Below, piece after piece: positions 9,742-19,325 of a DNA stretch of 64,000 nucleotides. The notes below the pieces were generated by a model. That model saw nothing but the letters and a program-made list of their open reading frames with translations. It did not search any database and was not told the origin of the DNA. A program made the translations under genes and the position numbers. Numbering within the stretch: the stretch's first letter is position 1; every line of letters begins with the position of its first letter. Source of the stretch: Stenotrophomonas lacuserhaii (GTDB lineage: Bacteria > Pseudomonadota > Gammaproteobacteria > Xanthomonadales > Xanthomonadaceae); the NCBI RefSeq assembly GCF_014836545.1, contig NZ_JACSQS010000003.1:1-64000 (forward strand), written 5' to 3'.

Positions 9742-9920
9742 GACTATCCCTATTTGAGTGTTGACAGGCTTGGAACCCCAACGTCTCCCGAAGTGACAGG
9801 AGGCGGGGGAAATAATGAATATCATCAGCAACTTGGGGCATCAATACGGACAAGGAAAAATGACCGATTTTTGATAGATGGAACCCCCTAGGTGGCGCCA
9901 TCTATCAGTCGACGAACAGC

Positions 9921-9950
9921 GCATCAGAAGCGCAGCTCCGCGCGTGCGTA
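9921..9950 (-). pseudogene. short duplicated relic of a TonB-receptor C-terminus
   Basis: Read on the minus strand this encodes YARAELRF followed by a stop, nearly the same as [12 protein letters not shown] at the end of the 11252-14125 receptor. The DNA matches 11249-11278 except for one block of changes in the middle. The copies are direct repeats flanking the 10190-11119 gene, which suggests the gene was inserted or captured next to the receptor's 3' end. Confidence 0.55.
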
Positions 9951-9977
9951 TTAGAGAGTCTCCAGGCGCCTGTCAGC

Positions 9978-9983
9978 TATAAT
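9978..9983 (+). promoter_or_regulatory. candidate -10 element for the 10190-11119 gene
   Basis: Perfect TATAAT followed by an AT-rich stretch, about 200 bases upstream of the plus-strand gene. No -35 hexamer at 16-18 bases was recognised. Confidence 0.35.
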
Positions 9984-10189
9984 GATTAAAACTTGCAAGA
10001 TGGGCACACAGCGACGGGCACCGAATCCCAGTTTTTTGACGGCGATGTCACGCTCCAATCACGGTCACAGCCCACGTTGAAAAACGGGCTGAATTGGTGA
10101 TACACGGATGATTCGTGTTTTGAGTCGCAGATCACGGAAACACAGCCGATAGCCGAGCAAATAATCTATTGCAACGATAGGTCGCCAAC

Positions 10190-11119
10190 GTGTCGCAGGC
10201 GCGAAATGAACAGGATCCTTATCGCCGCAATATTGTTCTCACTGCTGGCAACATGGAGCGCCGGCAAGGCCCAGGAACCGGGCCAACCTGCTTGGTCCAG
10301 TGCAACGACTGCATTTTCCCTCGACAGGCTGCAATCAATACGCAGCCCTCAGGATTGAAGCTGGTAGTGGACTTCAGCAATGCACAGCTCTACGGTTTCC
10401 AAGTTGAGTACGACCGTGAGACGAGATGCTGGCTGGCATTCTCTCAGCAGGTCCCAGAACCGATAACTACAGCCTTCCATCGGATCATGGATGCGACTGC
10501 GGCATCCGGCCTGGAAATGGAAGACCAGACGCGGTCCAAGAATGGCCTGAGAAAAAATGGCGGACCTCTAGTCACGCTACACCCGGACAATCCTGGGAAC
10601 GCAAACAACATCCGATTTCCAGATGCTTACAAGGGCCATAATGCCTACGACATCGTCGACTCCGCCACCTCAAGATCCAGACTAGGTCAGAATCTCGCAC
10701 TGGAGCTGGCTGGCGCGACAGGCAACAACCCCAACTGGAACTCCATCGCACTGACACTGCAGCAGGCTGCGCTGACGTTCGGATCAATATACGGCAGCGG
10801 AACGATCACGATCCGTATCACCTGGCGGGATGGATCCACGACCAGTTACACAGTCACCGCTGAAAACGTCAGTGAGGCAAAATACTCCCCAGGACAGAGC
10901 AGGGACGCAACCGGGAACATGGTCCCGGACCAGTCCATCGTCGAACCAGCGACAGCTCCGCGATACGCAGGCGCCTACTACTTCGGTGACGCAAATGATC
11001 GAGCGCGCTGGACCAGAAGTGCATCCCACTTCGGCGTTCCGGTAAGCGGCGGAAGTTCGGCAGGACGCAGGATGTCCTGCTCATGGGACGGCGAGACCAT
11101 CACGTGCCAGGCAATGTAG
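10190..11119 (+). CDS. secreted protein of unknown function, 5' end possibly frameshifted
   Basis: No family recognised. The open frame gives up to 309 residues from a GTG at 10190. From about 10358 onward (LVVDFSNAQLYGF to SCSWDGETITCQAM) it looks like ordinary protein, with a Gly/Thr/Ser-rich, beta-like second half. The first 55 residues (ARNEQDPYRRN, GPGTGPTCLVQ) do not look like a natural N-terminus. A different frame, starting at ATG 10206, encodes a textbook signal peptide (MNRILIAAILFSLLATWSA) and ends at a stop at 10356-10358. The true gene may start at 10206 and be broken by a single-base indel between about 10270 and 10356. Composition is AT-richer than the genome average. Confidence 0.5.
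   Translation: MSQARNEQDPYRRNIVLTAGNMERRQGPGTGPTCLVQCNDCIFPRQAAINTQPSGLKLVVDFSNAQLYGFQVEYDRETRCWLAFSQQVPEPITTAFHRIMDATAASGLEMEDQTRSKNGLRKNGGPLVTLHPDNPGNANNIRFPDAYKGHNAYDIVDSATSRSRLGQNLALELAGATGNNPNWNSIALTLQQAALTFGSIYGSGTITIRITWRDGSTTSYTVTAENVSEAKYSPGQSRDATGNMVPDQSIVEPATAPRYAGAYYFGDANDRARWTRSASHFGVPVSGGSSAGRRMSCSWDGETITCQAM
10206..10358 (+). other. short frame with strong signal peptide, probable displaced 5' end
   Basis: A 50-codon frame in the +1 phase relative to the 10190-11119 frame. It codes a positively charged start, a hydrophobic core and an alanine/glycine cleavage region, then a polar segment rich in Ser, Gln and Arg. It ends just where the other frame becomes protein-like. It could instead be an independent micro-ORF, but a frameshift is simpler. 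Confidence 0.45.
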
Positions 11120-11201
11120 GCGGCACGACCAAGAGAAGAACTCCCGGGCAGCCAGCAGGACGGTTCGTGCCTGCCCGCCAGCAGACAGCAAGTTGATACC
11201 C

Positions 11202-11244
11202 GGGGGTCAGAGTCCTTTCGTACAGCGAAAGGGCTCTGACCCCC
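11202..11244. terminator. bidirectional terminator-like hairpin (GGGGTCAGAGTCC family)
   Basis: Left arm 11202-11220 pairs with right arm 11226-11244 over 19 bp with one mismatch (a possible G-U pair) and a five-base loop. It lies between the convergent 10190-11119 gene and the 11252-14125 receptor. It is a second copy of the repeat seen at 8138-8178. Confidence 0.8.
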
Positions 11245-11251
11245 TCCTGCA

Positions 11252-14125
11252 TCAGAAGCGCAGGTCTGCCCGTGCGTACCAGAAGCGTCCACGCGGGATG
11301 TCATACGTGGACGCGTCGTAGCCGTTCAACGAGCACGACAGGCAGATCGGCGGATCCTTGTCGAACACGTTGTTCAAGCCCAGACTCAGCTGCAGGCCCT
11401 TCATCCAGTCGACCTTGTAGCCCACCTGCATGTCATGGAACGTGGTGGCGGCCAGCTTGTTGGTACCAGCGACCTGGTCACTGCAGATCGGGAAAGCGGA
11501 GGCGTCGCCGCACTGTTCAGTGAGCTCGGAGATGTGCCGCACCGTCCACGAGGCATTCCAGTTGTCCAGCGCCCACGACACGCTGGCATTGCTGGTCCAT
11601 TCCGGGATTGAGCTATCCGCCACTTCCACGCCCGGCTCCTGCGGCTGCCGCTGGCCGGCCGCGCCGAGTGCCTCGTAACGGCCAACGAAGGTGTTCTGCC
11701 AGCCCAGCTTGAACTGACCGATGTCGGTCTGCGGCAGGGTGTAGAACAGATCCACGTCCCAGCCATCGGTCTTGATCGAACCGAGGTTGGTCAGGCGGTT
11801 GTTGAAGCTGCTGATCGCACCGGTGTTGGCGCGGGTGATGCCGTTGCAGTACAGCGGGTCCAGTGAATCCACGCACAGGTCCAGCTGGGTCTGCGCGTTG
11901 ATGGCCTGGATGGCGCCCTCGATGGTGTGGCGGTAGAACGTCACTTCCACGTCGAAGCGCTCGGACCATTCGGTATTGTTGGCAAACCACGGGCTCCAGA
12001 CGAAGCCGGCACTGAAGCTGCGCGAATGCTCCGGATCCAGCTCGATGTTGCCGCCGGTGGTGACCGAGATCTGCGAGTTCGCCGACTGGAAGCCGGTCGG
12101 CACGCCGAGCGCGGCGCAGTTGGCTGCATTGCCGCGTGGTGCATCGCCGCCCAGGCCGATCGAGCACGGATCGAAGATCTGCAGGTCAGCGCGTGCGGCC
12201 GAACCGTACAGTTCTCCGATGGACGGCGCGCGGAAGCCTTCGGCATAGCTGGTACGCAGCACGAAGTCATCGGTCACTTGCCAGCGCAGGCCATATTTCG
12301 GCGTGAACTCTCCACCAAAGGTGGAGTAGTCCGAGTAACGTCCCGCCAGGCTCAGGTCCAGCTTCTCGCCCAGCGCGCTCTTGGCGAAGATCGGGATGCT
12401 CAGCTCCAGGTAGGCTTCGTTGACGTCGTAGGAACCGGACGTCGGCAGTGACGGGACGCCGTTGTAATGGCCGATCACGGTCAGCGGATCGGGCTGATAG
12501 GAACCCTCGTACTTGCGGTACTCGTAGCCCGTGGCGAACGCCACCGGGCCGGCAGGCAGGGTGAACAGCTCGCTGGAGAGGTTGGCAGTGAACAGGCTCA
12601 GCTCGTTCTGGCTGCGGTCACGCACCACCGGCTGGATCCACTGAAGCATCTCGGGGGTGATGCTGCCTACACCGCCGAAGATGTTCAACGGCACGCAGCC
12701 AGGCGTAGATGCGCATACCGCCGGGTCGCCGAGTGCGGTGGCGATGTTGAAGATGTTGTAGCTGCCGTAGTTGGTCTGCTCGGCCTTGTTCTTGCTGTAC
12801 ATGCCGTTGACGTCCCAGAACCAGCTGCGGTCCGCGGCTTCGAAATCACCCACCAGCCCGGTGGCAAAGTAGCTGGTATTGACCTCCTGCTCAAACACAC
12901 GCGCGCCGCCTTCCACCGGGCGTCGGCCAATGAACTGCATGTTGTCCGAGGAAACAAGATCGAAGCCGAAGGGGTTGAACGGATTCAATGCCGAGATGGT
13001 GATGTTGTCTGCCAGCGGGTTGCCGGTGGCGCCATCAGGGCCGAAGAACAGCGGCTCGGGGCCGGCCTGGTTGGTCGATTCACGGCGGTTGCTCAGCGCC
13101 TTGACGTACCACTGCAGGTTATCGGTGATGTCAAAGCGGAACTGACCGAAGACACCTTTGCGCTCGGATGGAGTCAACAACAGGTTGTATTCAGCGAAGT
13201 TGAAGCGGTCTGCGGTGGTGAAGCAGTGGTAATCATCACTGCGGCTGCACCCGGCGCTGCCATCGTAGTTGGGGGTGCTGGCACCGTTGTTCGGCACGAG
13301 GTCCTGCACGGCGCCGGTGTTGGGATCGATGAAGCGGAAGCGCCCCTGCGGAATGCCACCGCTGCCGAACGTCAAGCCAGTGCCCGGAACCGGGAAGCGC
13401 GACTGCTCACGGGTCCGCGCATACACCGGATCCTGCTTCGTATAACTGGCCCCCAGGAACAGGCTGTAGCGATCGCCCTGCGTGCCCCAGGCCAGGTCGA
13501 TGCCCTTCTGCGTGCCATCGCCCTTGCTGTACTCGCCGTAGTTCATCGTCACCTGGGCGCCGTCGAAATTGCGGCGGGTGATGATGTTGACCACACCGGC
13601 GATGGCATCGGAGCCGTACAGCGAGGATGCGCCGTCTTCCAGCACTTCGATGCGTTCGACGATGGCCAGCGGAATGGTATTGAGATCGGTCGCCGAGCCG
13701 ACGCCGGAGGCGGACGATTCGTTGACCCAGCGGATGCCGTCAACCAGCACCAGCACGCGCTTGGCGCCGAGGTGACGCAGATCAACCTGTGCCGAGCCGG
13801 CCCCTACGCCGCTGCCATCTGGCGGGAAGCCGAAGTTGCCCGACGAGTTGAACTTGGCATTCAGCGCCGAGCCCGATCCGGTGAGCTGCTGCAGCACCTC
13901 GCCGATGGAGGTCAGGCCGGTGCGTTCGATTTCAGTGCGGGTGAGGGTCTGGATCGGTAGATGGCCTTCGACCTCGGCACGCTTGATGCGCGACCCGGTC
14001 ACTTCAACACGGTCCAGGTCAGTGGCGACACGAGGTGTCTCCTGCGCCATGACGCTGACGGAGGACATCAGGCCGACGCACAGGGATACAGCGACCGCCA
14101 ACGGGCGGTAATGCAGGTTGTTCAT
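11252..14125 (-). CDS. TonB-dependent receptor, large carbohydrate/peptide-type
   Basis: A 957-residue outer-membrane receptor. It has a signal peptide ending near VMAQ, a TonB-box-like region ([14 protein letters not shown]), a plug domain ([54 protein letters not shown]) and a large barrel ending in [12 protein letters not shown] with terminal Phe. The GSRIKR plug is typical of the expanded receptor families of Xanthomonadaceae and Caulobacter that import plant- or polymer-derived substrates rather than siderophores. No STN domain and no neighbouring catabolic genes point to the ligand. ATG 14125 is preceded by GAGAG. The next 210 bases upstream hold the promoter. Confidence 0.9.
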   Translation of the reverse strand: MNNLHYRPLAVAVSLCVGLMSSVSVMAQETPRVATDLDRVEVTGSRIKRAEVEGHLPIQTLTRTEIERTGLTSIGEVLQQLTGSGSALNAKFNSSGNFGFPPDGSGVGAGSAQVDLRHLGAKRVLVLVDGIRWVNESSASGVGSATDLNTIPLAIVERIEVLEDGASSLYGSDAIAGVVNIITRRNFDGAQVTMNYGEYSKGDGTQKGIDLAWGTQGDRYSLFLGASYTKQDPVYARTREQSRFPVPGTGLTFGSGGIPQGRFRFIDPNTGAVQDLVPNNGASTPNYDGSAGCSRSDDYHCFTTADRFNFAEYNLLLTPSERKGVFGQFRFDITDNLQWYVKALSNRRESTNQAGPEPLFFGPDGATGNPLADNITISALNPFNPFGFDLVSSDNMQFIGRRPVEGGARVFEQEVNTSYFATGLVGDFEAADRSWFWDVNGMYSKNKAEQTNYGSYNIFNIATALGDPAVCASTPGCVPLNIFGGVGSITPEMLQWIQPVVRDRSQNELSLFTANLSSELFTLPAGPVAFATGYEYRKYEGSYQPDPLTVIGHYNGVPSLPTSGSYDVNEAYLELSIPIFAKSALGEKLDLSLAGRYSDYSTFGGEFTPKYGLRWQVTDDFVLRTSYAEGFRAPSIGELYGSAARADLQIFDPCSIGLGGDAPRGNAANCAALGVPTGFQSANSQISVTTGGNIELDPEHSRSFSAGFVWSPWFANNTEWSERFDVEVTFYRHTIEGAIQAINAQTQLDLCVDSLDPLYCNGITRANTGAISSFNNRLTNLGSIKTDGWDVDLFYTLPQTDIGQFKLGWQNTFVGRYEALGAAGQRQPQEPGVEVADSSIPEWTSNASVSWALDNWNASWTVRHISELTEQCGDASAFPICSDQVAGTNKLAATTFHDMQVGYKVDWMKGLQLSLGLNNVFDKDPPICLSCSLNGYDASTYDIPRGRFWYARADLRF

Positions 14126-14336
14126 TCGCTTCTCTCTCTCCAGATGGGCGTGCTAATCAACTGCGGAAATCACACAGCGTCCTAGTTGTAAACAACTTGT
14201 AAAACATACGGCGTGACCTGGTCCTCGCTTTCACTTGAGCTGCACAAAGCCGAATTGGGATGCGCGATAGCTGCCAAAGACCCGGCGCGGTCGCGTGAGC
14301 AGCAGAATTCAGGCGTCAGCGGCTATGCTCCTCGGC

Positions 14337-16313
14337 ATGACTCGACACTCCCGCCCTGCCCTGTCCCTGCTTGCCGCCGCTGCGTTGTCCTGCGCCGCGC
14401 CAAGCGTCTTCGCCCAGTCCTCCGACGCCCAGCGCGCGCAGTTGAAAGCGGCCATCGCCGATGCCGAGCGCGGCCAGTTCAATGCGGTCCAGGCCGGCAC
14501 CCTGAGCCGCAACCCGGCCTATGGCTGGCTGGAGTACGCCAACCTGCGACGCAACATCGAAACGGTCAGCAACGACCAGGCCCAGGCCTTCCTCAAGCGC
14601 TACGACGGCCAGGCCGTGGCCTCCACGTTCCGCAGCGTGTGGCTGCCGGCGGTCGCACGCCGACAGGACTGGTCGACCCTGCTGGCCAACTGGGCCCCGA
14701 CTGAAAACGTCGGCCTGCGCTGTGCCCAGCTGACCGCGCGCCAAGCCACCGGCAAGGCCGATGCGCAGTGGACGAGCGAGGCGCAGGACCTGTGGCGCAA
14801 GGCCGACAAGTCGCTGCCCGATGGCTGCGATGCGGTATTCGCCGTACTGCAGACCCAGGGCGGCATGACCGACGCATTGCGCTGGGAGCGCGTGGACGCC
14901 GCCGCCGATGCCGGACAGCCGGCGGTGATGCGCAGCGCCGCGCGCGGCCTGCCCGCGGCCGACCTCGCCCTGGCCACCGATTACGCCGCCTTTGTCGATG
15001 CGCCCAGTGCCAAGGCCCTGAACTGGCCACGCAACGAGCGCAGCCGCCGCATTGCCACCGATGGCCTGCAGAAGCTGGCCAAGGCCAATCCCGACGCCAC
15101 CGAACAGCAGCTGCCGCAGTACGCCCAGGCGCTGGGCCTGAGCGCGGAACAGCAGGCGCTGGTGCGCTACCAGATCGCGCTGTGGACGGTGGCCTCCTAC
15201 CTGCCCGATTCCGCGCGCCGGCTCAATGCCGTACCGGATTCGGCGTATGACGAGCGCCTGCACGAATGGCGCGTGCGCGAGGCGATGTCGCGCGGTGACT
15301 GGCCGGCCACGCTGGCCGCGATCCGCAAGATGGGCCCGACCCAACGGGCGGACTCACGCTGGACCTATTTTGAAGCCCGCATGCTGGAAAAGACCGGCCA
15401 GACCGCGCAGGCCAAGCCGGTATTCGCGCGCGCCGCCAGCTCGCCGACCTTCCATGGTTTCCTGGCCGCCGACAAGCTGGAACAGCCGTACATGCTGTGC
15501 CCGTGGAAGCCCAACGACAGTGCATCGGCGCGTGCCGCCGTCTCGCGCGATCCGGCCATCGTGCGCGCCATGGAGCTGTACCGCATCGACCGCGCCAGCT
15601 GGGCAACGGCCGAATGGAACAGCGCGCTGGCCAAGTTCGACGACACCCAGCGCCGCCTGGCAGTGGAAGTGGCGCAGGAAAACGGCTGGTTCGATCGCGC
15701 GGTGTTCTCCCTCGGCAAGCAGCCGGACGAACAGCGGCTGTACCACCTCCGCTTCCCGCTGCACCACGATGGCAGCATCCGGCGTGAGGCCGCACGGAAT
15801 GCGATCGACCCGGCCTGGGTGGCCGCGGAAATCCGTGCCGAAAGCATCTTCAGCCCCAATGCGCGCTCGCCCGCCAACGCCATGGGCCTGATGCAGGTGC
15901 TGCCGGCCACCGGCGCTGCAGTGGCCAGGAACATCGGGCTGACCACCTACGGCGGGGCCGCCAGCCTGTACGACCCGGACACCAACATCGCCATCGGCAC
16001 CGCCTACCTGCGCCAGCTGATGAACAAGTACGACGGCCTGCCCTACGTCACCATCGCCGCGTACAACGCCGGTCCCACGCCGACGGCGCGCTGGCAGACC
16101 CAGCGCCCGGGCTTTGATCCGGACCTGTGGATCGAGACCATCAGCTACAAGGAAACCCGCGAGTACGTGGCCCGCGTGCTGGCCTTCAGCGTCATCTACG
16201 ACTGGCGCCTCAACGGCGATGCGCTGCCGCTGAGCGACCGCCTGATGGGCAAGCTGGTGGATACCCGCAAGAAGTTCACCTGCACCGCAGCGGCGGGTGC
16301 CAAGGCGGATTGA
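14337..16313 (+). CDS. slt: soluble lytic murein transglycosylase
   Basis: Periplasmic enzyme cleaving the MurNAc-GlcNAc bond of peptidoglycan with formation of 1,6-anhydroMurNAc. The 658-residue precursor has a signal peptide ending near SVFAQ, a long helical superhelix (U and L domains) and a C-terminal SLT domain. The SLT domain contains AEIRAESIFSPNARS with catalytic Glu502, the GLMQVLPATG motif and AYNAGP. Length fits Slt70. I chose ATG 14337 because only from there does a proper signal peptide begin. It is followed by two REP palindromes and the cca gene. Confidence 0.93.
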   Translation: MTRHSRPALSLLAAAALSCAAPSVFAQSSDAQRAQLKAAIADAERGQFNAVQAGTLSRNPAYGWLEYANLRRNIETVSNDQAQAFLKRYDGQAVASTFRSVWLPAVARRQDWSTLLANWAPTENVGLRCAQLTARQATGKADAQWTSEAQDLWRKADKSLPDGCDAVFAVLQTQGGMTDALRWERVDAAADAGQPAVMRSAARGLPAADLALATDYAAFVDAPSAKALNWPRNERSRRIATDGLQKLAKANPDATEQQLPQYAQALGLSAEQQALVRYQIALWTVASYLPDSARRLNAVPDSAYDERLHEWRVREAMSRGDWPATLAAIRKMGPTQRADSRWTYFEARMLEKTGQTAQAKPVFARAASSPTFHGFLAADKLEQPYMLCPWKPNDSASARAAVSRDPAIVRAMELYRIDRASWATAEWNSALAKFDDTQRRLAVEVAQENGWFDRAVFSLGKQPDEQRLYHLRFPLHHDGSIRREAARNAIDPAWVAAEIRAESIFSPNARSPANAMGLMQVLPATGAAVARNIGLTTYGGAASLYDPDTNIAIGTAYLRQLMNKYDGLPYVTIAAYNAGPTPTARWQTQRPGFDPDLWIETISYKETREYVARVLAFSVIYDWRLNGDALPLSDRLMGKLVDTRKKFTCTAAAGAKAD

Positions 16314-16330
16314 GCTGCGGCGGCAGGAGC

Positions 16331-16392
16331 GTGACGACCAACGGTCGTCACCCACCCACAGCAGAGGCATGACGGCCAGCGGCCGTCACTAC
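16331..16392. repeat. pair of SMAG/REP-like palindromes between slt and cca
   Basis: Element 1 (16331-16351) is the TGACGACCAACGGTCGTCA core followed by CCCACC. Element 2 (16370-16392) is TGACGGCCAGCGGCCGTCA ending in CTAC. Such dimers are the usual arrangement of REP elements. They occupy almost the whole intergenic space and end 30 bases before the cca start. Confidence 0.85.
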
Positions 16393-16421
16393 CGGGCGCA
16401 GCGGGCCGTATCATGGGGGCC

Positions 16422-17642
16422 ATGAAGATCTATCTCGTCGGCGGCGCGGTGCGCGACCGCCTGCTGCAGCGCCCCGCCGGTGACCGCGACTGGATGGTGG
16501 TCGGCGCCACGCCCGCGCAGATGGAAGCCCAAGGCTTCCGGGCGGTCGGGCGCGACTTCCCCGTGTTCCTGCATCCGGACACCGGCGAGGAATACGCCCT
16601 TGCCCGCACCGAACGCAAATCCGGCCGCGGTTACCGCGGCTTCGTGGTCGATGCCGATCCATCGGTCACGCTGGAAGAAGACCTGCAGCGGCGCGATTTC
16701 ACCATCAACGCGATCGCCTGCGATGAAGACAGCGGCACCCTGGTCGATCCGTATGGCGGTGTCGACGATATCGAGAACCGCGTGCTGCGCCACGTCGGTC
16801 CGGCCTTCGTCGAAGATCCCCTGCGGGTGCTGCGTGCAGCGCGTTTCATGGCCCGCTTCGCCCCACTGGGTTTCACCATCGCCGATGAAACCATGGCACT
16901 CATGCGCGATGTCGCCGCCAGTGGTGAGCTCGACGCGCTGGTGCCCGAACGCGTATGGCAGGAACTGCGTCGTGCGCTGGCATCGGAGCGTCCGTCAGCC
17001 TTCCTGCGCACGCTGCACGATGCGCACGCGCTGGCGCCGATCCTGCCCGAGCTGGACGCGCTGTACGGCGTGCCCCAGCGCGCGGAGTACCACCCGGAGG
17101 TGGATACCGGCATGCACCAGGAAATGGTCAGCGACATGGCCGCGCGACTGGCGCCGGGCGATGATCTGGTCGGCTTCGCCGCGCTCACCCACGACCTGGG
17201 CAAGGCGCTCACTCCCCAGCAAGAATGGCCGCGCCACATCATGCACGAGCAGCGCGGGTTGAAGCCGCTTAAAGCGCTGTGCGCGCGGTTGAAGGTACCG
17301 GCCGAGCACCAGCAACTGGCCGAGGCCGTCTGCCGCGAGCACCTCAACGTGCATCGCATCGACGAGCTGCGCGATGCCACCGTGCTGGAGCTGCTGGGCC
17401 GCTGCGATGCGCTGCGGCGACCGGAGCGCGTCGCCCGCATCGCGCTGTGCTGCGAAGCGGACAAGCGCGGCCGGCTCGGCTTCGAAGAAGGCGACTACCC
17501 GCAGGGCGAAACCCTCAAGCGCCTGCACCAGGCTGCGTTGTCCGTGCAGGCCCGTGACTTGGACACCACCCACCTGCAGGGCCCGGCGATCGGCCAGGCA
17601 CTGGCCAGGGCGCGCATCGCAGCGATTGCGGCGGCGCGCTGA
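16422..17642 (+). CDS. cca: multifunctional CCA tRNA nucleotidyltransferase with HD domain
   Basis: Adds and repairs the 3'-CCA of tRNAs. The E. coli-type enzyme also has phosphodiesterase and phosphatase activity in its HD domain. The 406-residue protein shows class II nucleotidyltransferase motifs: GGAVRDRLL (7-15), the metal-binding DRD (21-23), [10 protein letters not shown], and the [11 protein letters not shown] region. The C-terminal HD domain is marked by THDLGK (His257-Asp258). Length matches the long gammaproteobacterial form. ATG 16422 (MKIYLVGG) is the family start; an ATG nine bases upstream is less likely. Confidence 0.95.
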   Translation: MKIYLVGGAVRDRLLQRPAGDRDWMVVGATPAQMEAQGFRAVGRDFPVFLHPDTGEEYALARTERKSGRGYRGFVVDADPSVTLEEDLQRRDFTINAIACDEDSGTLVDPYGGVDDIENRVLRHVGPAFVEDPLRVLRAARFMARFAPLGFTIADETMALMRDVAASGELDALVPERVWQELRRALASERPSAFLRTLHDAHALAPILPELDALYGVPQRAEYHPEVDTGMHQEMVSDMAARLAPGDDLVGFAALTHDLGKALTPQQEWPRHIMHEQRGLKPLKALCARLKVPAEHQQLAEAVCREHLNVHRIDELRDATVLELLGRCDALRRPERVARIALCCEADKRGRLGFEEGDYPQGETLKRLHQAALSVQARDLDTTHLQGPAIGQALARARIAAIAAAR

Positions 17643-17669
17643 ACCGCCAGCATCTGCCAGCGGCGATCC

Positions 17670-18104
17670 TCAGCGGGCTTCGCCGCGGGTGAACGCGTCG
17701 GCGCGCTGCTTCAACTGCACCACCGCATCGGGAATCATCTCCATGCCCAGGTCGAAACCGGGATTGAGCACGATGCCGACGCCGTCTGAAATCGCGCTCA
17801 GCAGCCAGCGCACTTCCACCTGCAGGGCGTTCTCGAACTGCGGCAACTGTTCGCTCCACGCGCTGGCACGTTCGACGGCGGAGAAGATCGCGAACATCGG
17901 CTCGTCCGCTTCGCTGGTCAGTACCAGCGGATTGATCGATTCATCCCAGTCCGCGTCCGGGCCGACCGGCTTGTCCAGCAGCACGAACACCTGGTCGCCC
18001 AGCAGGCTGTCCAGGAACGCCGGTGCCTGCAGGGTGCCGTCCTGCGCCTGCACCAGGCGCACTTCCAGATCGTTCAGCGGTTCAAAGGGGGCTTCGGCTT
18101 CCAC
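17670..18104 (-). CDS. SseB-family protein
   Basis: A 144-residue cytoplasmic protein resembling the SseB N-terminal domain family: an opening helix with PLNDLEVRLVQAQDG, the strand VFVLLDKPV, the LVLTSEADEPMFAIFSAVERA motif, and a GIVLNPGFDLGMEM ending. The function of this family is not established; SseB in enterics is linked to serine sensitivity. I chose GTG 18104 because GGAGT sits six bases upstream; the frame extends 23 codons further without a better start. It is convergent with cca. Confidence 0.75.
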   Translation of the reverse strand: MEAEAPFEPLNDLEVRLVQAQDGTLQAPAFLDSLLGDQVFVLLDKPVGPDADWDESINPLVLTSEADEPMFAIFSAVERASAWSEQLPQFENALQVEVRWLLSAISDGVGIVLNPGFDLGMEMIPDAVVQLKQRADAFTRGEAR

Positions 18105-18206
18105 GGTTACTCCTGGTTGCGTGCTGACACGCGTGATCGATACCGCGACTTTAACAGGCCGTGACGTTGTCATCCTGTGGACTGGCGCCGCCCCGCGCCG
18201 ATGACC

Positions 18207-19244
18207 TCACCCAGCACGCGGAGCCGCCTTGGCCTGTGCGACGCAGCCCGGTTGCGAGAGCAGCCAACGGCTGGCGGCAGTCACCGTGGCCGCCTCCCCC
18301 TCGGTGGGCTGGTCCGGCACGATCGGTCCACCATCGCCCACGCCATTGCGGTCGGCCATCAGCGTGTCGGTCAGCAGGAAAAGAGTGCCATCGGGCAGGC
18401 GGATGGAGGCGTTGGAGGTGGCAAAACCGGCGGTCGGCGCGCCGAAGCTGCGCGAATCCGGGCGCCCACGAAAGGCCAATGCCGTGGCTTCGCCGGAACT
18501 GGCCGTGCGTTCTCCCAGCAGCACGGCCACCGGCGCGCCCGGCTCACGCAGGCGGTATCCGGCCTGGCCAAACCCGAGCATGGGACGGCCTTTCACCATC
18601 AGCGTGCCGTCATGCGATTCCCACGGCACATCCGGCCCCGCGCCACGCAGCATGCCAAGCACCTGGATGCCATCGCCGGGGATCCGCAGCAGCGGCTCCA
18701 CGCCCAGCAGCATCGGCCACATGTTGCCGCCGCTGTTGTTGCGCAGGTCGACGATCCAGCCACAGCGCGGGCTCGAATCGGCATCGCGCACGCGCCGCTG
18801 CAGGTCCACCGCGCGCTGCACCGACTGCCGCGCCTGCTCGGCCGGGGAGCTGGCCAGGGCCGGGGAAAAGCGGTCGACCGCTACCCAGCCAAGCCGGCGA
18901 TCCAGCGTGGCAGGCAGGCCGCCGCGCCCTGCTGCGGTACCCGCCCCAGGCACCGCGTCGAGCCGCGCGGGCAGCTGCACGGTGTCGGTGGCTAGCCAGC
19001 GTCCATGGCCCTTTGAACTGCGCTGGATGGCGGCATCCAGCAAGGAGCGCACCCGTGCGGGATCGCCGTGCGCGCGGGCGATATCGGCGCGCACCGCCTT
19101 CCAGTCCACGGCCCCGCGGTACAGCGCCCGCTGTTCCATCAGGTCAAGCATCTTCGCCTGTGATTCGGCGGAAGGAAGGTCCACCGCCTGCGCGGCGGCA
19201 GGCACCAGCATCATCGCAACCACCCACGCATGCCTACCGGCCAT
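18207..19244 (-). CDS. exported S41-family (C-terminal processing-like) peptidase
   Basis: A 345-residue protein with a signal peptide (AWVVAMMLVPAAAQA), a helical N-terminal region, and an S41 peptidase domain. The strand GWIVDLRNNSGGNMWPML and the catalytic-serine segment RTASSGEATALAF are characteristic of the tail-specific protease/tricorn-core family. No PDZ domain is visible, so it is a compact S41B-like form, unlike the larger Prc at 45209-47386. The substrate is unknown. I chose ATG 19244 (MAGRHAWVV), where the signal peptide begins. It lies on the same strand downstream of the autotransporter gene, separated by a GTAG palindrome. Confidence 0.8.
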   Translation of the reverse strand: MAGRHAWVVAMMLVPAAAQAVDLPSAESQAKMLDLMEQRALYRGAVDWKAVRADIARAHGDPARVRSLLDAAIQRSSKGHGRWLATDTVQLPARLDAVPGAGTAAGRGGLPATLDRRLGWVAVDRFSPALASSPAEQARQSVQRAVDLQRRVRDADSSPRCGWIVDLRNNSGGNMWPMLLGVEPLLRIPGDGIQVLGMLRGAGPDVPWESHDGTLMVKGRPMLGFGQAGYRLREPGAPVAVLLGERTASSGEATALAFRGRPDSRSFGAPTAGFATSNASIRLPDGTLFLLTDTLMADRNGVGDGGPIVPDQPTEGEAATVTAASRWLLSQPGCVAQAKAAPRAG

Positions 19245-19294
19245 CGCGCTACATCCATGTAGAGGAAGCCGGATGATACGTGAACCGGCCATGG

Positions 19295-19318
19295 GTAGAG
19301 CCGACTTCAGTCGGCTAC
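19295..19318. repeat. SMAG-like palindrome (GTAG/CTAC ends)
   Basis: GTAGAGCCGAC, TTCA, GTCGGCTAC: a short stem with GTAG at one end and CTAC at the other. It lies between the autotransporter stop and the S41 peptidase start and could form a hairpin in the read-through transcript. Confidence 0.75.
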
Positions 19319-19325
19319 CCGCAGG

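Larger units (their letters stand above)
9742..10189. other. divergent intergenic region, AT-rich, with relic of a receptor 3' end
   Basis: About 450 bases with no supported gene. It contains a 10-bp inverted repeat (9872-9881 with 9898-9907), a segment at 9921-9950 resembling the 3' end of the 11252-14125 TonB receptor, and a perfect TATAAT at 9978-9983 facing the 10190-11119 gene. A -35 element at good spacing was not seen. Confidence 0.6.

Noticed and set aside
12467..13960. 497-codon frame antisense to the second TonB receptor
   Set aside because: No ribosome site, no recognisable domain, fully inside a real gene on the other strand.
18207..19244. Second Prc/CtpA tail-specific protease
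   Set aside because: The S41 core is present, but no PDZ domain and a much shorter length; annotated as an S41 peptidase of unknown substrate.
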